This document shows, in pieces, positions 25,720-35,266 of a stretch of 59,101 nucleotides of DNA. Origin of the DNA: DATEHG01 sp035279705. Lineage in GTDB: Bacteria > Gemmatimonadota > Gemmatimonadetes > Gemmatimonadales > GWC2-71-9. The stretch lies in contig DATEHG010000101.1 in assembly GCA_035279705.1 (NCBI GenBank), positions 1-59,101 on the forward strand, written 5' to 3'. The notes below the pieces were generated by a model. It ran no database searches. It was not told the origin of the DNA and was given only the letters and a program-made list of their open reading frames with translations. Made by a program: the position numbers and the translations under genes. The number at the start of each line of letters is the position of its first letter. Position 1 is the stretch's first letter.

Positions 25720-27503
25720 TCGGCTGGCTCCACCCCTGGGCGCTCACCGCGCTCGGCGCCGCGGCGATTCCCCTCCTGCTGCACCTGGTGACCCGCCGCG
25801 ACCCGCCGGTCGTCGTCTTTCCGGCGGTCCGCTACCTCGTCGCCGCGACCCGGGAGCATCAGCGGCGATTACGCCTGCGCCACTGGCTGCTGCTGCTGGT
25901 GAGGACGCTCCTCATCCTCGCCCTGGTGCTGGCCGCAGCCGGTCCGAGCTTGCCGCGGCGCGGCACCGGGGCCGGCCACACGCCGACGGCGATGGTGCTG
26001 GTCCTCGACAACAGTCTGAGCAGCGGAGCGGTGGCGGGTGGCACCCCGGTCATCGCCACGCTGATCCGGGCTGCGCGCGAAGTCCTGGATCGAGCGACAC
26101 CTGAGGACCAGCTCTGGCTGCTCACGGCGGATGGGGTCCCGCGCCGCGGCGATCGGTCCCAGCTGGGCCTGGTGCTCGACAGTCTGGGCGCGACCGACCG
26201 GCGTCTCGATCTCGGGGCCGCGCTCACCACCGCCGCCACGCTGCTCTCGGCCGACCGGCGGCCGGGGGAGATCGTCCTGGTCTCCGATGTGCAGGCCAGC
26301 GCCCTTTCTCCGGCCACTGTGCCGCAGCCAATCCTGGTGGTGCGGCCGGTGGAGGCCGCTCCTCCCAACGCCGGCATCGCGCGACTGGACCCGGGTCCGC
26401 TGCCGTGGACCGGGGATGCGGGGCATCTCCGTCTCGAGCTGGTCGGTGATCCGGGGAAGCCGATTCCGCTGACGGCCACGCTGGGCAACCGTCCGCCACG
26501 ACAGCTGCTCGCCACGCCGGGAACACCGGCGGAGATCGTTCTGCCGGTTGGGGCCGCGGGATGGTGGACGGTCGCCGTGCGACTCGCCGCCGATGAGCTT
26601 CGGGCCGATGACAGCCGGACCCTGGCAGTTCGAGTGGCGCGGCCGGCACGCGTCCACTGTGATGCGACGGAGAACTATCTGGTGGCCGCCTGTGCGACCC
26701 TGCTGGCCGGGGGACGGGTGGCCAGCGGGACCGACGTGGAGATCGGACAACTCGGCCCCGGGCCATCGGTCGTAGTGCCGCCAGCCGATCCCGCATTGAT
26801 CGGGGCGCTCAACCGCGCCCTCGATGCCCGCGGTGTCGGCTGGCACTACGGAGTCTTGAGCTCGGTGCCGGTGCAGACTGACAGCGGCGCGTGGCTGGGC
26901 CGGACGTCCGTGAGCAGGCGCTATGGGCTGACTCCGACCGGCAACAGCCGGGCAGGAATCCTGGCCACCGCCGGCGGGGAGCCCTGGCTGGTTCGCGGCG
27001 AAGGCGTCGTCCTGGTGGGCAGCCGGTTCGATCCCGCCTGGACCCGCCTTCCGGTGGAGGCCGATTTCGTGCCCCTGGTGGATGCGCTCGCCAATCGTCT
27101 GGCCAGGAACCCGCTCTGGCTCCTCGATGCCGCTCCCGGCGATGCGGTTCTCCTGCCGGATGCCACGAGCCGGGTCGCGTCCGGGTCCGAATCATGGCCC
27201 GTCGAGGGGGGCGCGGCATTTCGCCCTCCTCGCCTTGGCATCTACTACCTGCTTGCCGGGCCCGACACGATCGGGGCCCTCAGCGCCAATCCCGATCCCC
27301 GGGAGTCGCAGCTGCTCCGCGCCACTGACCGCGAACTGCAGACCGAGTGGCCGGGAGCGATTCTCGCCGCACCCGATGAAGCCGGGGGACGGGCGTTCAC
27401 GGGAGCGGCCCGTAGCGATCTGCGAGGCCCGCTGCTCTGGCTGGCGCTCGCCTGCGGATTCATGGAGGTCGCCCTGGCCAGCATCAGGCGCTCCGCCGCA
27501 TGA
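25716..27503 (+). CDS. BatA/VWA-type membrane protein
   Basis: 595 residues from the GTG at 25716, overlapping the DUF58 stop. The N-terminus is the BatA aerotolerance-regulator type: a first helix (LHPWALTALGAAAIPLLLHL), then LRLRHWLLLLVRTLLILALV as the second helix. A VWA-like domain follows (MVLVLDNSLSSG, 91-102), with a large periplasmic or glutamine-amidotransferase-like region and a last membrane helix near the C-terminus (LLWLALACGFMEVAL). It likely forms a membrane complex with the DUF58 protein. The end overlaps the mfd start by ATGA, which couples it to a DNA-repair gene. Confidence 0.82.
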   Translation: MIGWLHPWALTALGAAAIPLLLHLVTRRDPPVVVFPAVRYLVAATREHQRRLRLRHWLLLLVRTLLILALVLAAAGPSLPRRGTGAGHTPTAMVLVLDNSLSSGAVAGGTPVIATLIRAAREVLDRATPEDQLWLLTADGVPRRGDRSQLGLVLDSLGATDRRLDLGAALTTAATLLSADRRPGEIVLVSDVQASALSPATVPQPILVVRPVEAAPPNAGIARLDPGPLPWTGDAGHLRLELVGDPGKPIPLTATLGNRPPRQLLATPGTPAEIVLPVGAAGWWTVAVRLAADELRADDSRTLAVRVARPARVHCDATENYLVAACATLLAGGRVASGTDVEIGQLGPGPSVVVPPADPALIGALNRALDARGVGWHYGVLSSVPVQTDSGAWLGRTSVSRRYGLTPTGNSRAGILATAGGEPWLVRGEGVVLVGSRFDPAWTRLPVEADFVPLVDALANRLARNPLWLLDAAPGDAVLLPDATSRVASGSESWPVEGGAAFRPPRLGIYYLLAGPDTIGALSANPDPRESQLLRATDRELQTEWPGAILAAPDEAGGRAFTGAARSDLRGPLLWLALACGFMEVALASIRRSAA

Positions 27504-30500
27504 GCATTCCCGCCCTGGGTGAAGCCTTCGCGCGGACGGCCTTCGCTGCCGACCTGGCCGAGCGGATTCCCGGCCGGGGTCAGCTGCTGCGGCTGGGAGG
27601 ATTGCCGGGGTCGAGCGGGGCGGCAGCGGTGGCCTGGCTCGCCGAGCGACTGCCGGGGCGGCTGCAGGTCGTCGTGGCCACTTCCCCGGGAGAGGCCGAG
27701 CGGTGGCTGTCGGACCTGCAGCACCTGATGGGTGAAGGGCTCGCGCTTTACCCGCAGCGAGAGGCCCTGGGCGAGGAAGAACCCCACTACGAAATCGCCG
27801 GAGAGCGGATCGAGACCCTGGAGGCGCTGCTGGCGGGACGCCTCAGGGTCCTGGTGACGACTGCTCGCGCCACCGCCGAGCGCTCGCTGGTGCCGGCCGC
27901 GCTGGCCGCCCGGCGACTGGTGCTGGAGACAGGCAGAGCGGGAGGGCAGAAACGAGTGACTATGGCGGCGGCCGTTACGCTGCTCGAGGAGATGGGGTAT
28001 AGCCGCGTCGCCACGGTCACCGAGGTGGCAGAGTTCAGCGTGCGGGGCGGCATTGTGGATGTGTATGGATTCGGCATGGCGCAGCCGGCCCGGGCTGAGT
28101 GGTGGGGAGACGAGCTCTCGACCCTGAGGGCCTTCGACCTCACCACGCAGCGCTCGCTCGACCCGCTCGACCGGATCACGGTTCTCCCGATCAAAGCGGC
28201 GGACGGGCGGGCAGGCGGGCAGGCGGGCAGTCAGGTGGAGCGGCGGACCCTTCTCGAATTGCTGCCGCCCGACACCCTGCTGATCGAAGAGTCTGCCGGG
28301 CCCAATCGTGAGGAAGTCGATCGCGCCTGGCGCGAGTCCGAGCACCACCTCGAGGTGGCGCGGCGCCTGGGCGAGGAAACTCCAACGAGGGAGCAGCTCT
28401 TCGAACCGCCGGCGGACTGGCGTCCGCGGCTCGATGCCCTGCCGAGGCTCACCCTCCGGGATGAGCCGGTGGAGCTGCAGGCCGGTTTTCTGCCGTCCGA
28501 GAAGGTGGACCGGGATCTCAATCGCCTGCGGGCGCTGCTCTCCGGCGACCCGCCGACGCTGATCCTCTGCGATAACGACGGCCAGCGCGAGCGCCTCGAT
28601 GAGCTGCTGCGCGACGGCGCCCGGGTGCCGCTCAAGGTGACGCTTGCCGTGGGGGCGCTCGAGGGCGGGTTCGTGATGCGCACCCTCCGGGTACTCACCG
28701 ACCATGAAATCTTCCGCCGCGCCCGCCGGCTCCGGCGGCCCCGCCGCTACCGGCAGGCGGCTCCCTCCGCGGCCACCGGGGCGCTGGCCGCCGGCGACTA
28801 CGTGGTGCATCTCGATCATGGCATCGGGATCTATCGCGGCATCCAGACGATCCAGGTCGATGAGGCGACGATCGAGGTCATGATCCTCGAGTACGAGGGC
28901 GGCGACCGGCTCAATGTCCCGCTCTATCGCATCGACCAGGTCGAGCGCTACCGCGCCGCCGGCGACGACGACGATCACCCGCCCCCCCGCCTCCACCGGC
29001 TGGGGGGCACCAGCTGGCAGAAGGTGCGGGAGCGGACGCGCCACGCCATTCACCAGATGGCGGCGGAACTGCTTGACCTCTATGCCCGTCGCCAGGTGGC
29101 CCGCGGCTTCGCGTTCCCGCCAGACACCCGCTGGCAGCGGGAGCTGGAGTCCGCCTTCCTCTATGAGGACACCCCGGACCAGCGCCGGGCCACCGAGGAC
29201 ATCAAGAAGGGCATGGAAGATCCCCGGCCCATGGATCGCCTGCTGGTGGGGGACGTGGGTTACGGCAAGACCGAGGTGGCGGTACGCGCGGCCTTCAAGG
29301 CGGTGCAAGGAGGGAAGCAGGTGGCCGTGCTCGTGCCCACCACGCTCCTGGCCGACCAGCACGGCCGGACGTTTTCGGAGCGGCTGGCGGACTTTCCCGT
29401 CAAGGTGGCCGTGCTCTCCAGGTTCCAGAGCGCCAAGGACCAGAAGGACCTGGTCGCGCGACTCGGCCGCGGGGAGATCGACGTGATCATCGGCACCCAC
29501 CGGCTGCTGTCGCGGGATGTGGTGTTCAAGGACCTGGGACTGCTGGTCGTGGACGAGGAGCACCGCTTCGGCGTCAAACACAAGGAACGGCTCAAGGAGC
29601 TCCGGCTCGAGGTCGATGTGCTGACCCTGACGGCGACTCCCATTCCGCGGACCCTGCATCTCTCCCTGGCGGGCCTGCGGGACCTGACGCTGATCGAGAC
29701 ACCGCCGCGGGACCGCTCGCCCGTGCTGACGTTCGTGGAGCCGTGGGACGACGGGTTGCTCGACGAGGCATTTGCCCGGGAGCTGGACCGGGGAGGGCAG
29801 GTCTTCGTGGTGCACAACCGGATCGAGACCATCGATACCATCGCCGCGCGGGTGCGCCACCTCTCGCCGCGCGCCAGCGTCGCCGTGGCGCACGGCCAGA
29901 TGCCGGCCGAGGAACTGGAAACGGTGATGCACCGCTTCGTGCTGGGCGAAGTGGACATCCTGGTCTCCACCCTGATCGTCGAATCGGGGATCGACGTGCC
30001 GAACGCCAACACGATGGTGATCCACGACGCCCACCGGCTGGGGCTGGCCCAGCTGTATCAGCTGCGCGGCCGGGTGGGCCGTTCGCACCGCCGGGCCTAC
30101 TGCTATCTGCTGGTGCCCGATGCGATCGACGCCGACGCCGAGGAGCGGCTCAAGGTGCTGGAGCATCACAGCGAGCTGGGGGCGGGCTACCGGATCGCGC
30201 TCAAGGACCTGGAACTGCGCGGGGCCGGCAACCTGCTCGGCGCGGAACAGTCGGGTCATGCCCACGCGGTGGGGTTCGACCTGTACCTGCGCTGGCTGGA
30301 AGAGACGGTCAAGGCGCTCCGCGGCCAGGGACGGGCGGAAACGCTGGCCCCGCCGGAGGTGGTGCTCGACCGCGCCGCGCACCTGCCGGACAGCTACGTG
30401 CCCGATGATGAGGCCAAGCTCGATTTCTACCGGCGACTGGCGCGGGCCGCGCGGCCCAGCGAAATTGAACCGCTTCGCGACGAACTTCGTGAGCGGTTCG

Positions 30501-30811
30501 GCCCCCTGCCAGAGGAAGCGGAAACCCTCCTCCACATGGCCCGGCTACGGGCGCTGGGTGCGGTCCTGGGCCTGCAGCACGTGCTGGTTCGGGGCGACGA
30601 AGCCCGCTTGACGTTCCGGGCGGGGGCGGTGCCGCGCCTGTCCGCCCTGACGGCCGCGCTCGACGACGTGCAGCTGGCGGCCGAAGTCAGGCGCACGGTT
30701 CCGCTGGCGCTCCGCCTTGAGCGGCTGGGCGGCACGGCGCTGCTTCCCGCGCTGGCGCGCGCGCTCCGGGCCGTCGCCGGTGATACCGATCCGGCACCGG
30801 CCGGGCGCTGA
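27500..30811 (+). CDS. mfd: Transcription-repair coupling factor
   Basis: 1103 residues, normal for Mfd, which displaces stalled RNA polymerase and recruits UvrA to the lesion. The order is: UvrB-like N-terminal domain, RNA-polymerase-interacting domain starting at YVVHLDHGIGIYRG (near 433), SF2 helicase with GDVGYGKTEVA (near 583) and DEEH (near 684), TRG region around GRVGRSHRRAYCYLL, and C-terminal TRCF domain (PDDEAKLDFYRRLARA). Residues near 235-245 (AGGQAGSQ) are encoded by an octamer repeat (28209-28230) and look like an inserted linker. It is coupled to the BatA-like gene by ATGA. Confidence 0.97.
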   Translation: MSIPALGEAFARTAFAADLAERIPGRGQLLRLGGLPGSSGAAAVAWLAERLPGRLQVVVATSPGEAERWLSDLQHLMGEGLALYPQREALGEEEPHYEIAGERIETLEALLAGRLRVLVTTARATAERSLVPAALAARRLVLETGRAGGQKRVTMAAAVTLLEEMGYSRVATVTEVAEFSVRGGIVDVYGFGMAQPARAEWWGDELSTLRAFDLTTQRSLDPLDRITVLPIKAADGRAGGQAGSQVERRTLLELLPPDTLLIEESAGPNREEVDRAWRESEHHLEVARRLGEETPTREQLFEPPADWRPRLDALPRLTLRDEPVELQAGFLPSEKVDRDLNRLRALLSGDPPTLILCDNDGQRERLDELLRDGARVPLKVTLAVGALEGGFVMRTLRVLTDHEIFRRARRLRRPRRYRQAAPSAATGALAAGDYVVHLDHGIGIYRGIQTIQVDEATIEVMILEYEGGDRLNVPLYRIDQVERYRAAGDDDDHPPPRLHRLGGTSWQKVRERTRHAIHQMAAELLDLYARRQVARGFAFPPDTRWQRELESAFLYEDTPDQRRATEDIKKGMEDPRPMDRLLVGDVGYGKTEVAVRAAFKAVQGGKQVAVLVPTTLLADQHGRTFSERLADFPVKVAVLSRFQSAKDQKDLVARLGRGEIDVIIGTHRLLSRDVVFKDLGLLVVDEEHRFGVKHKERLKELRLEVDVLTLTATPIPRTLHLSLAGLRDLTLIETPPRDRSPVLTFVEPWDDGLLDEAFARELDRGGQVFVVHNRIETIDTIAARVRHLSPRASVAVAHGQMPAEELETVMHRFVLGEVDILVSTLIVESGIDVPNANTMVIHDAHRLGLAQLYQLRGRVGRSHRRAYCYLLVPDAIDADAEERLKVLEHHSELGAGYRIALKDLELRGAGNLLGAEQSGHAHAVGFDLYLRWLEETVKALRGQGRAETLAPPEVVLDRAAHLPDSYVPDDEAKLDFYRRLARAARPSEIEPLRDELRERFGPLPEEAETLLHMARLRALGAVLGLQHVLVRGDEARLTFRAGAVPRLSALTAALDDVQLAAEVRRTVPLALRLERLGGTALLPALARALRAVAGDTDPAPAGR
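28209..28230. repeat. Octamer array GGGCAGGC x2.75 inside mfd
   Basis: GGGCAGGC, GGGCAGGC, GGGCAG. The same octamer unit occurs in the intergenic array at 49045-49066. Here it lies in frame-open coding sequence and encodes a Gly/Ala/Gln linker in the N-terminal part of Mfd. Confidence 0.8.
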
Positions 30812-30867
30812 TCCACGTTCACTCTCGCGGCCTGCCACGCCGCTGACCACCTGATCCTGGAGATGGA

Positions 30868-32310
30868 ATGCGACGGAGTTCTGCAGTCCTGGGGCTGATC
30901 CTGCTGACGGCCGGGTGCCAGATGTTCCGGGCCCATCCTGATTCCGCCGCCGAGGCGGCCGGGATCACCCTGCGGCCCGACCAGCTGGCGAACATCATGG
31001 GCGGGATCAAGGGACTCAAGCCGATCCACGACGGCGGCGAGTTCGCCGCCCGCATGTGGGTCGACTACGCCCTGTTCACCAACGCCGTGGCCTCCGGCGC
31101 GCACCTATCCGACTCCGCCTTCGTTGCGGACGCCATGTGGGCCGACATTACCGAAATCCGTGGCGTGCGCTGGCACGACACCCTGGTGACCCGGCGGGCC
31201 CATTTCGGGCCGAATACCGTGGACAGCCTGTATGAGTCCGGCTCGGTGCGCCAGCTGCAGCACATCCTGATCAAGGCCGATTCGGGCTCGCCCGACAGCA
31301 TCATGACCAGGGCGCGGCAGAAGGCCGACCAGGTCCTGGCCCGGCTGCGCAAGGGCGAGAAATTCGGCAAGGTGGCCGGGGAGGTGAGCGACGATCCCGG
31401 CAGCCGGTTCAAGGACGGAATGCTGCCGGTGCAGCCGCGCGGCCGGTGGGTGCGGCAGTTCGAAGACATCGGCTGGAAACTCGCCCCTGGGCAGATGAGC
31501 GGAGTGTTCCAGACCCGGTTCGGCTACCACATCATGCGGCGGCCGACGGTGCAGGAGTCCGAGGACGCCTTCCGGCAATACCTGGTGCACGAGGTCGGGG
31601 CCGCCATCGATTCCATGTACCTCGACAGCCTGGCGCTCCGCTATCAGCTCGAGGTCACCCCGGGAGCGGCCAAGCTGATCCGGAATGCCATGGTGCATCC
31701 GGATGACATCCGGGATTCCTCGGCCACGCTCGCCATGTTCGCCGGCGGCACGCTGCCATTGTCCCAGCTGATGCGCTGGGCCAACGCGCTGCCGCCTCAG
31801 TTCACCCAGCGGCTGGTCAGCCAGTCCGATTCGGACATGGTCCGGTTCGTGAAAGTGATCGGCCAGAACGTGCTGCTGCTGCGGGACGCCGACTCGGCAG
31901 GAATCAAGCTCACGGCGGAGGACTGGACCAACCTCAAGGGCATGTACCAGGACCAGCTGGATACCCTCAAATCCGCGCTGGACATCACGGGCCAGGGCTT
32001 CGTTGATTCGGCCAAGGCGGAGCCGGATCGCAAGCGGCTGGTCGCGGAGCGAGTGGATTCGTTCTTCACCCGGGCCAACCGGACCGGGAAGAAGCTGGCA
32101 CCCATTCCTTACCAGGTCGCGCCCGAACTCAGGCGGCGGTATCCGCACCGGGTGTACGCCGACGGCGTGGACGACGCCGTGACCCAGGTCAACTTCCCGA
32201 AACCCGATTCGACGGAAGGGGCGCGACGGCCAGCCATGCGCACGCCGCCGCCGGGTATTCCTGCCTCGCAGCCGGCACCGGCCGCTGCCGTTCCCGGCAA
32301 GCCCAAGTGA
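30868..32310 (+). CDS. Parvulin-type peptidyl-prolyl isomerase, lipoprotein
   Basis: 480 residues with a lipoprotein signal (LGLILLTAGC, lipid Cys at 17). A PpiC/rotamase domain occupies about 130-222: QHILIKA at its start, SDDPGSRFKDG in the middle and FGYHIMRRP at its end. The SurA-like helical regions flank it, and the C-terminal 50 residues are Pro/Ala-rich. It probably helps fold or carry outer-membrane proteins from the inner face of the outer membrane. It follows mfd by 56 bases and overlaps the next SurA-like gene by GTGA. A purine-rich ribosome site (GGAGATGG) lies just before the ATG. Confidence 0.9.
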   Translation: MRRSSAVLGLILLTAGCQMFRAHPDSAAEAAGITLRPDQLANIMGGIKGLKPIHDGGEFAARMWVDYALFTNAVASGAHLSDSAFVADAMWADITEIRGVRWHDTLVTRRAHFGPNTVDSLYESGSVRQLQHILIKADSGSPDSIMTRARQKADQVLARLRKGEKFGKVAGEVSDDPGSRFKDGMLPVQPRGRWVRQFEDIGWKLAPGQMSGVFQTRFGYHIMRRPTVQESEDAFRQYLVHEVGAAIDSMYLDSLALRYQLEVTPGAAKLIRNAMVHPDDIRDSSATLAMFAGGTLPLSQLMRWANALPPQFTQRLVSQSDSDMVRFVKVIGQNVLLLRDADSAGIKLTAEDWTNLKGMYQDQLDTLKSALDITGQGFVDSAKAEPDRKRLVAERVDSFFTRANRTGKKLAPIPYQVAPELRRRYPHRVYADGVDDAVTQVNFPKPDSTEGARRPAMRTPPPGIPASQPAPAAAVPGKPK

Positions 32311-33713
32311 CACCTCGGCTGATGCGTCTCGGCGTCGTCCTGACACTGCTGCTGCTCCCGTGGCGGGCGGCGGTCGCCCAGGACTCGACCGAGATGGCTC
32401 TCAACCAGTCGCGCTGTGACACCGCCGACGCCGTGGATCGCGTCGTCGCGGTGGTCGGAGATGCGCCTATTCTCGCCTCGCAGATTGACGAAGAAGCCTA
32501 CCAGCGCCGCTCCCAGAACCCAGATATCCGCCTCGCGGCCGACTCGACGCGGGCGTTCTGCCGCCAGGTTTTGAGCGACCTGGTGGACGTCGAGCTGATG
32601 GTGCAGCAGGCGGAGCGGGACACGGCAATCAAGGTCACCGACCAGGAAATCGCCGACGGGGTGGAGGAGCAGGTCCGCCAGGTCCGCGGGAAGTTCCAGT
32701 CGGAGCTCGACTACCGGGCCGAACTCAAGCGAGCCGGCTTCGGGTCGCCGGAAGAGTACCGCCGCTGGCTCACCGAACAGCAACGGCGGAGTTCGCTGCA
32801 GCAGAAGCTGCTGGCCCATCTCAAGGATGAGAAGAAGATCAAGCCGGTCACGCCCACCGAGAAGGAAATGCGGGCTTACTACGACCAGCGGAAGGGCCAG
32901 CTCGGCAAGCGGCCGGAAACGGTTTCCTTCCACCAGGTCATCATTGCGCCCAAGCCGAGCGCCGCGGCTACCGCGACGGCGCGGAATACCGCGGATTCGA
33001 TCCTCAGGGCGCTGCGCAAGGGTGCCGACTTTGCCACCACCGCCAAGCGGCTCTCCCAGGATCCCGGCTCAAAGGAGCAGGGCGGCGACCTGGGCTGGTT
33101 CCGCCGCGGCGTGATGGTGCCGGCTTTCGAGAATGCGGCCTTCCATCTCAAGCCCGGCGCGATCTCCGATCCGGTCGAATCGCCCTTCGGCTTTCATATC
33201 ATCCAGGTGATGCGGGTCCAGCCGGGCGAAGTGCAGGCCCGGCATATCCTGATCACCCCCGGCGTCACGGCCCAGGATGCCGACACGGCCGCCGCTGTCG
33301 CCGAGCGGGTGCGGGCGGCTTTGCTGGCCGGGGCCTCGCTCGACTCACTGCAGCGTCTCTACCACGACAAGGAACTGGACAAGGACGGCAGCGACGTGCC
33401 GCTCGACAAACTGCCGGACCCCTACCGGCAAGCCATCGGCACGGTCTATCCCGACAGCACGAAGAAGGAATCGGTGGATTCCACGGGTGCCCTGAGCGGC
33501 GGCACGGTGCTTCCCGTTTTCACGCTGCCGGACCCGGCCGACCCGAACCGGAGCCGCCGTGTCGTGCTGGTCCTGACCGCCCGGCGCCCGGAGGGCGAAA
33601 TCCGCTACGAGGACGTGCGTGACCGCATTCACGAGGCGCTCGCCAACGAGCTGTCGGTGCGCCGGTACATCGATCACCTGAAGTCACGGACCTACCTCGA
33701 TCTCCGCTTCTGA
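32307..33713 (+). CDS. surA: SurA-like periplasmic chaperone/isomerase
   Basis: 468 residues with a cleavable signal (LTLLLLPWRAAVAQ). After a SurA N-terminal helical domain (VDRVVAVVGDAPILASQIDE), a parvulin domain runs from FHQVIIAPK (near 208) to FGFHIIQVM (near 294). A second, weaker parvulin-like unit starts at QARHILITPG (near 309) and lacks parts of the core, as in SurA where one of two domains is inactive. It chaperones outer-membrane proteins in the periplasm. The start is GTG overlapping the previous stop. It is followed 31 bases later by pdxA, the same order as surA-pdxA in E. coli. Confidence 0.9.
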   Translation: MTPRLMRLGVVLTLLLLPWRAAVAQDSTEMALNQSRCDTADAVDRVVAVVGDAPILASQIDEEAYQRRSQNPDIRLAADSTRAFCRQVLSDLVDVELMVQQAERDTAIKVTDQEIADGVEEQVRQVRGKFQSELDYRAELKRAGFGSPEEYRRWLTEQQRRSSLQQKLLAHLKDEKKIKPVTPTEKEMRAYYDQRKGQLGKRPETVSFHQVIIAPKPSAAATATARNTADSILRALRKGADFATTAKRLSQDPGSKEQGGDLGWFRRGVMVPAFENAAFHLKPGAISDPVESPFGFHIIQVMRVQPGEVQARHILITPGVTAQDADTAAAVAERVRAALLAGASLDSLQRLYHDKELDKDGSDVPLDKLPDPYRQAIGTVYPDSTKKESVDSTGALSGGTVLPVFTLPDPADPNRSRRVVLVLTARRPEGEIRYEDVRDRIHEALANELSVRRYIDHLKSRTYLDLRF

Positions 33714-33744
33714 GTCCACCCGCCCCCGCCGCCCGCGACTGGCG

Positions 33745-34647
33745 GTGACCCTCGGCGATCCCCGGGGTATCGGGCCCGAAATCACCGCGGCAGCGCTGCG
33801 CCAGCCTCTCCCCGCCGACCTGGTTGTCATCGGCGCGGATGACCAGCTCGCCACCATCGCCGGAGTATCCCACCACCCGCTCGGCGCCTGGGGCCAGGGA
33901 AGCGGCGAGACCGGGACCGGCAAGGCCGCCCGCGCCGTGCGCGCCGGTCAGCTGGCGGGACACGCGGTGGAGGCCGCCGTGAAACTGGCCCTGGCCGGCG
34001 AAGTCGACGGCATCGTCACCGCGCCGGCCAACAAGCACGCCCTGCACCTCGCCGGATTTCCCTGGCCCGGACATACCGAGTGGCTGGCCCACCTGGCCGG
34101 CGACGTCGACGTGGCGATGATGCTCGCCGCCGAGCGGCTCCGGGTGGTGCTGGTCACCACCCACGTTCCGCTGCGCGATGTGCCGACGCTGCTCACGGCG
34201 GACAAGATTGTCCGCACCGGAAGGGTGACCGCGAAGGCGCTCAGGCAGTGGTTCGGCATCCCGAATCCGAGGCTCGCCCTCTGCGCGCTCAATCCGCATG
34301 CGGGAGAGTCGGGACTGTTCGGAGACGAGGAAGACCGGATCCTGGCGCCTGCGGCGGAAGCACTCGGCGCGACGGGGCCGCTGCCCGCCGATACGGTGTT
34401 CGTGCGGGCGCTCCGGGGCGAGTTCGACGCCGTGCTGGCGCCGTATCATGACGTGGGGATGACCGCCATCAAGGTGGCGGCGTTCGGCCAGGGGGTGAAT
34501 GTGACGCTCGGGCTGCCATTTCCCCGGACCAGTCCGGATCACGGCACGGCGTTCGATATCGCGGGGTCCGGGAAGGCCGATCCTGCCAGCATGCGGGCCG
34601 CCCTCGAACTGGCGGCGGAGCTGGCGGCCAAGAATCTCAGGGGGTGA
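33745..34647 (+). CDS. pdxA: 4-hydroxythreonine-4-phosphate dehydrogenase
   Basis: 300 residues. NAD-dependent oxidation of 4-phosphohydroxy-L-threonine in pyridoxal phosphate synthesis. Metal and substrate residues are visible in PGHTEWLA, NPHAGESGLFGDEE, PYHDVGM and SPDHGTAFDIAG. The first standard start in frame is the GTG at 33745, giving a protein beginning MTLGDPRGIGPE. Most relatives have a few more residues (xxxLAVTLGDP), and the upstream codons here also read RPRLA before an in-frame stop at 33679, so a CTG start at 33739 cannot be excluded. The 3' end overlaps convergent hisG by 11 bases. Confidence 0.93.
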   Translation: MTLGDPRGIGPEITAAALRQPLPADLVVIGADDQLATIAGVSHHPLGAWGQGSGETGTGKAARAVRAGQLAGHAVEAAVKLALAGEVDGIVTAPANKHALHLAGFPWPGHTEWLAHLAGDVDVAMMLAAERLRVVLVTTHVPLRDVPTLLTADKIVRTGRVTAKALRQWFGIPNPRLALCALNPHAGESGLFGDEEDRILAPAAEALGATGPLPADTVFVRALRGEFDAVLAPYHDVGMTAIKVAAFGQGVNVTLGLPFPRTSPDHGTAFDIAGSGKADPASMRAALELAAELAAKNLRG

Positions 34648-35266
34648 GGGACTCGAGCTGGCCATTCAGCTCGAGGTGAGCGTCGAGCTTGAGCTTGTGA
34701 CTGGCGCGGTTGGCGATGAGCACCGCGCGGATGGGTATGATGGTTTCCCGCTCCAGCAGTCCGTTGGCCTTCAGGGTGTTTCCCGTATCCACCAGATCCA
34801 CGATCCAGTGCGCCAGTCCGAGGAGGGGCGCGACTTCCACGGAGCCACTCACGTGAATGATGTCCACGGGCCGGCCCGCGGCGCCGAACCACGCCCGCGC
34901 CAGGCGCGGATATTTGGTCGCCACCCTCGCGGTCTGGCCTCCGGGGAGCGCGGGCCATGGTGCCGTTGCCGGAGAGGCGACGACGAGGCGGCAGAAGCCG
35001 AAGCCCAGTTCGAGCGGCTCGAGCACGTCCGCCTCGGTCTCGCGGAGCACATCGCTCCCGGTGACGCCGAGATCCGCCGAGCCTGACTCGACGTAGACCG
35101 GAACGTCGGCGGGCTTAACGGCGAGGAATTCGACGCCGGGCCGCACCGATGGCATGAGCAGGCGCCGGCCGGGATCGCCATCGAGGCCGAGGCCGGCTCG
35201 CGCGAAGAGCGCCAGGGCCGGTTCGTAGAGACGACCCTTGGCCAAGGCGATCCGGAGCATGGTCAT
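34637..35266 (-). CDS. hisG: ATP phosphoribosyltransferase, short form
   Basis: 209 residues, the HisG-S form lacking the C-terminal ACT-like regulatory domain. It catalyses the first step of histidine synthesis, joining ATP and PRPP. Characteristic stretches are ALAKGRLYEPA, GSADLGVTGSDVL, ATKYP and the PRPP loop DIIHVSGSVEVAP with IVDLVDTGNTLKANGL. Short HisG needs HisZ, and a hisZ-like gene is directly upstream with an ATGA overlap. Its 3' end overlaps the convergent pdxA stop. Confidence 0.96.
   Translation of the reverse strand: MTMLRIALAKGRLYEPALALFARAGLGLDGDPGRRLLMPSVRPGVEFLAVKPADVPVYVESGSADLGVTGSDVLRETEADVLEPLELGFGFCRLVVASPATAPWPALPGGQTARVATKYPRLARAWFGAAGRPVDIIHVSGSVEVAPLLGLAHWIVDLVDTGNTLKANGLLERETIIPIRAVLIANRASHKLKLDAHLELNGQLESLTP

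Noticed and set aside
27245..30535. A 1096-codon open frame antisense to mfd
   Set aside because: Long antisense frames are expected in G+C-rich genes; the product has no fold-like pattern and mfd on the plus strand is certain.
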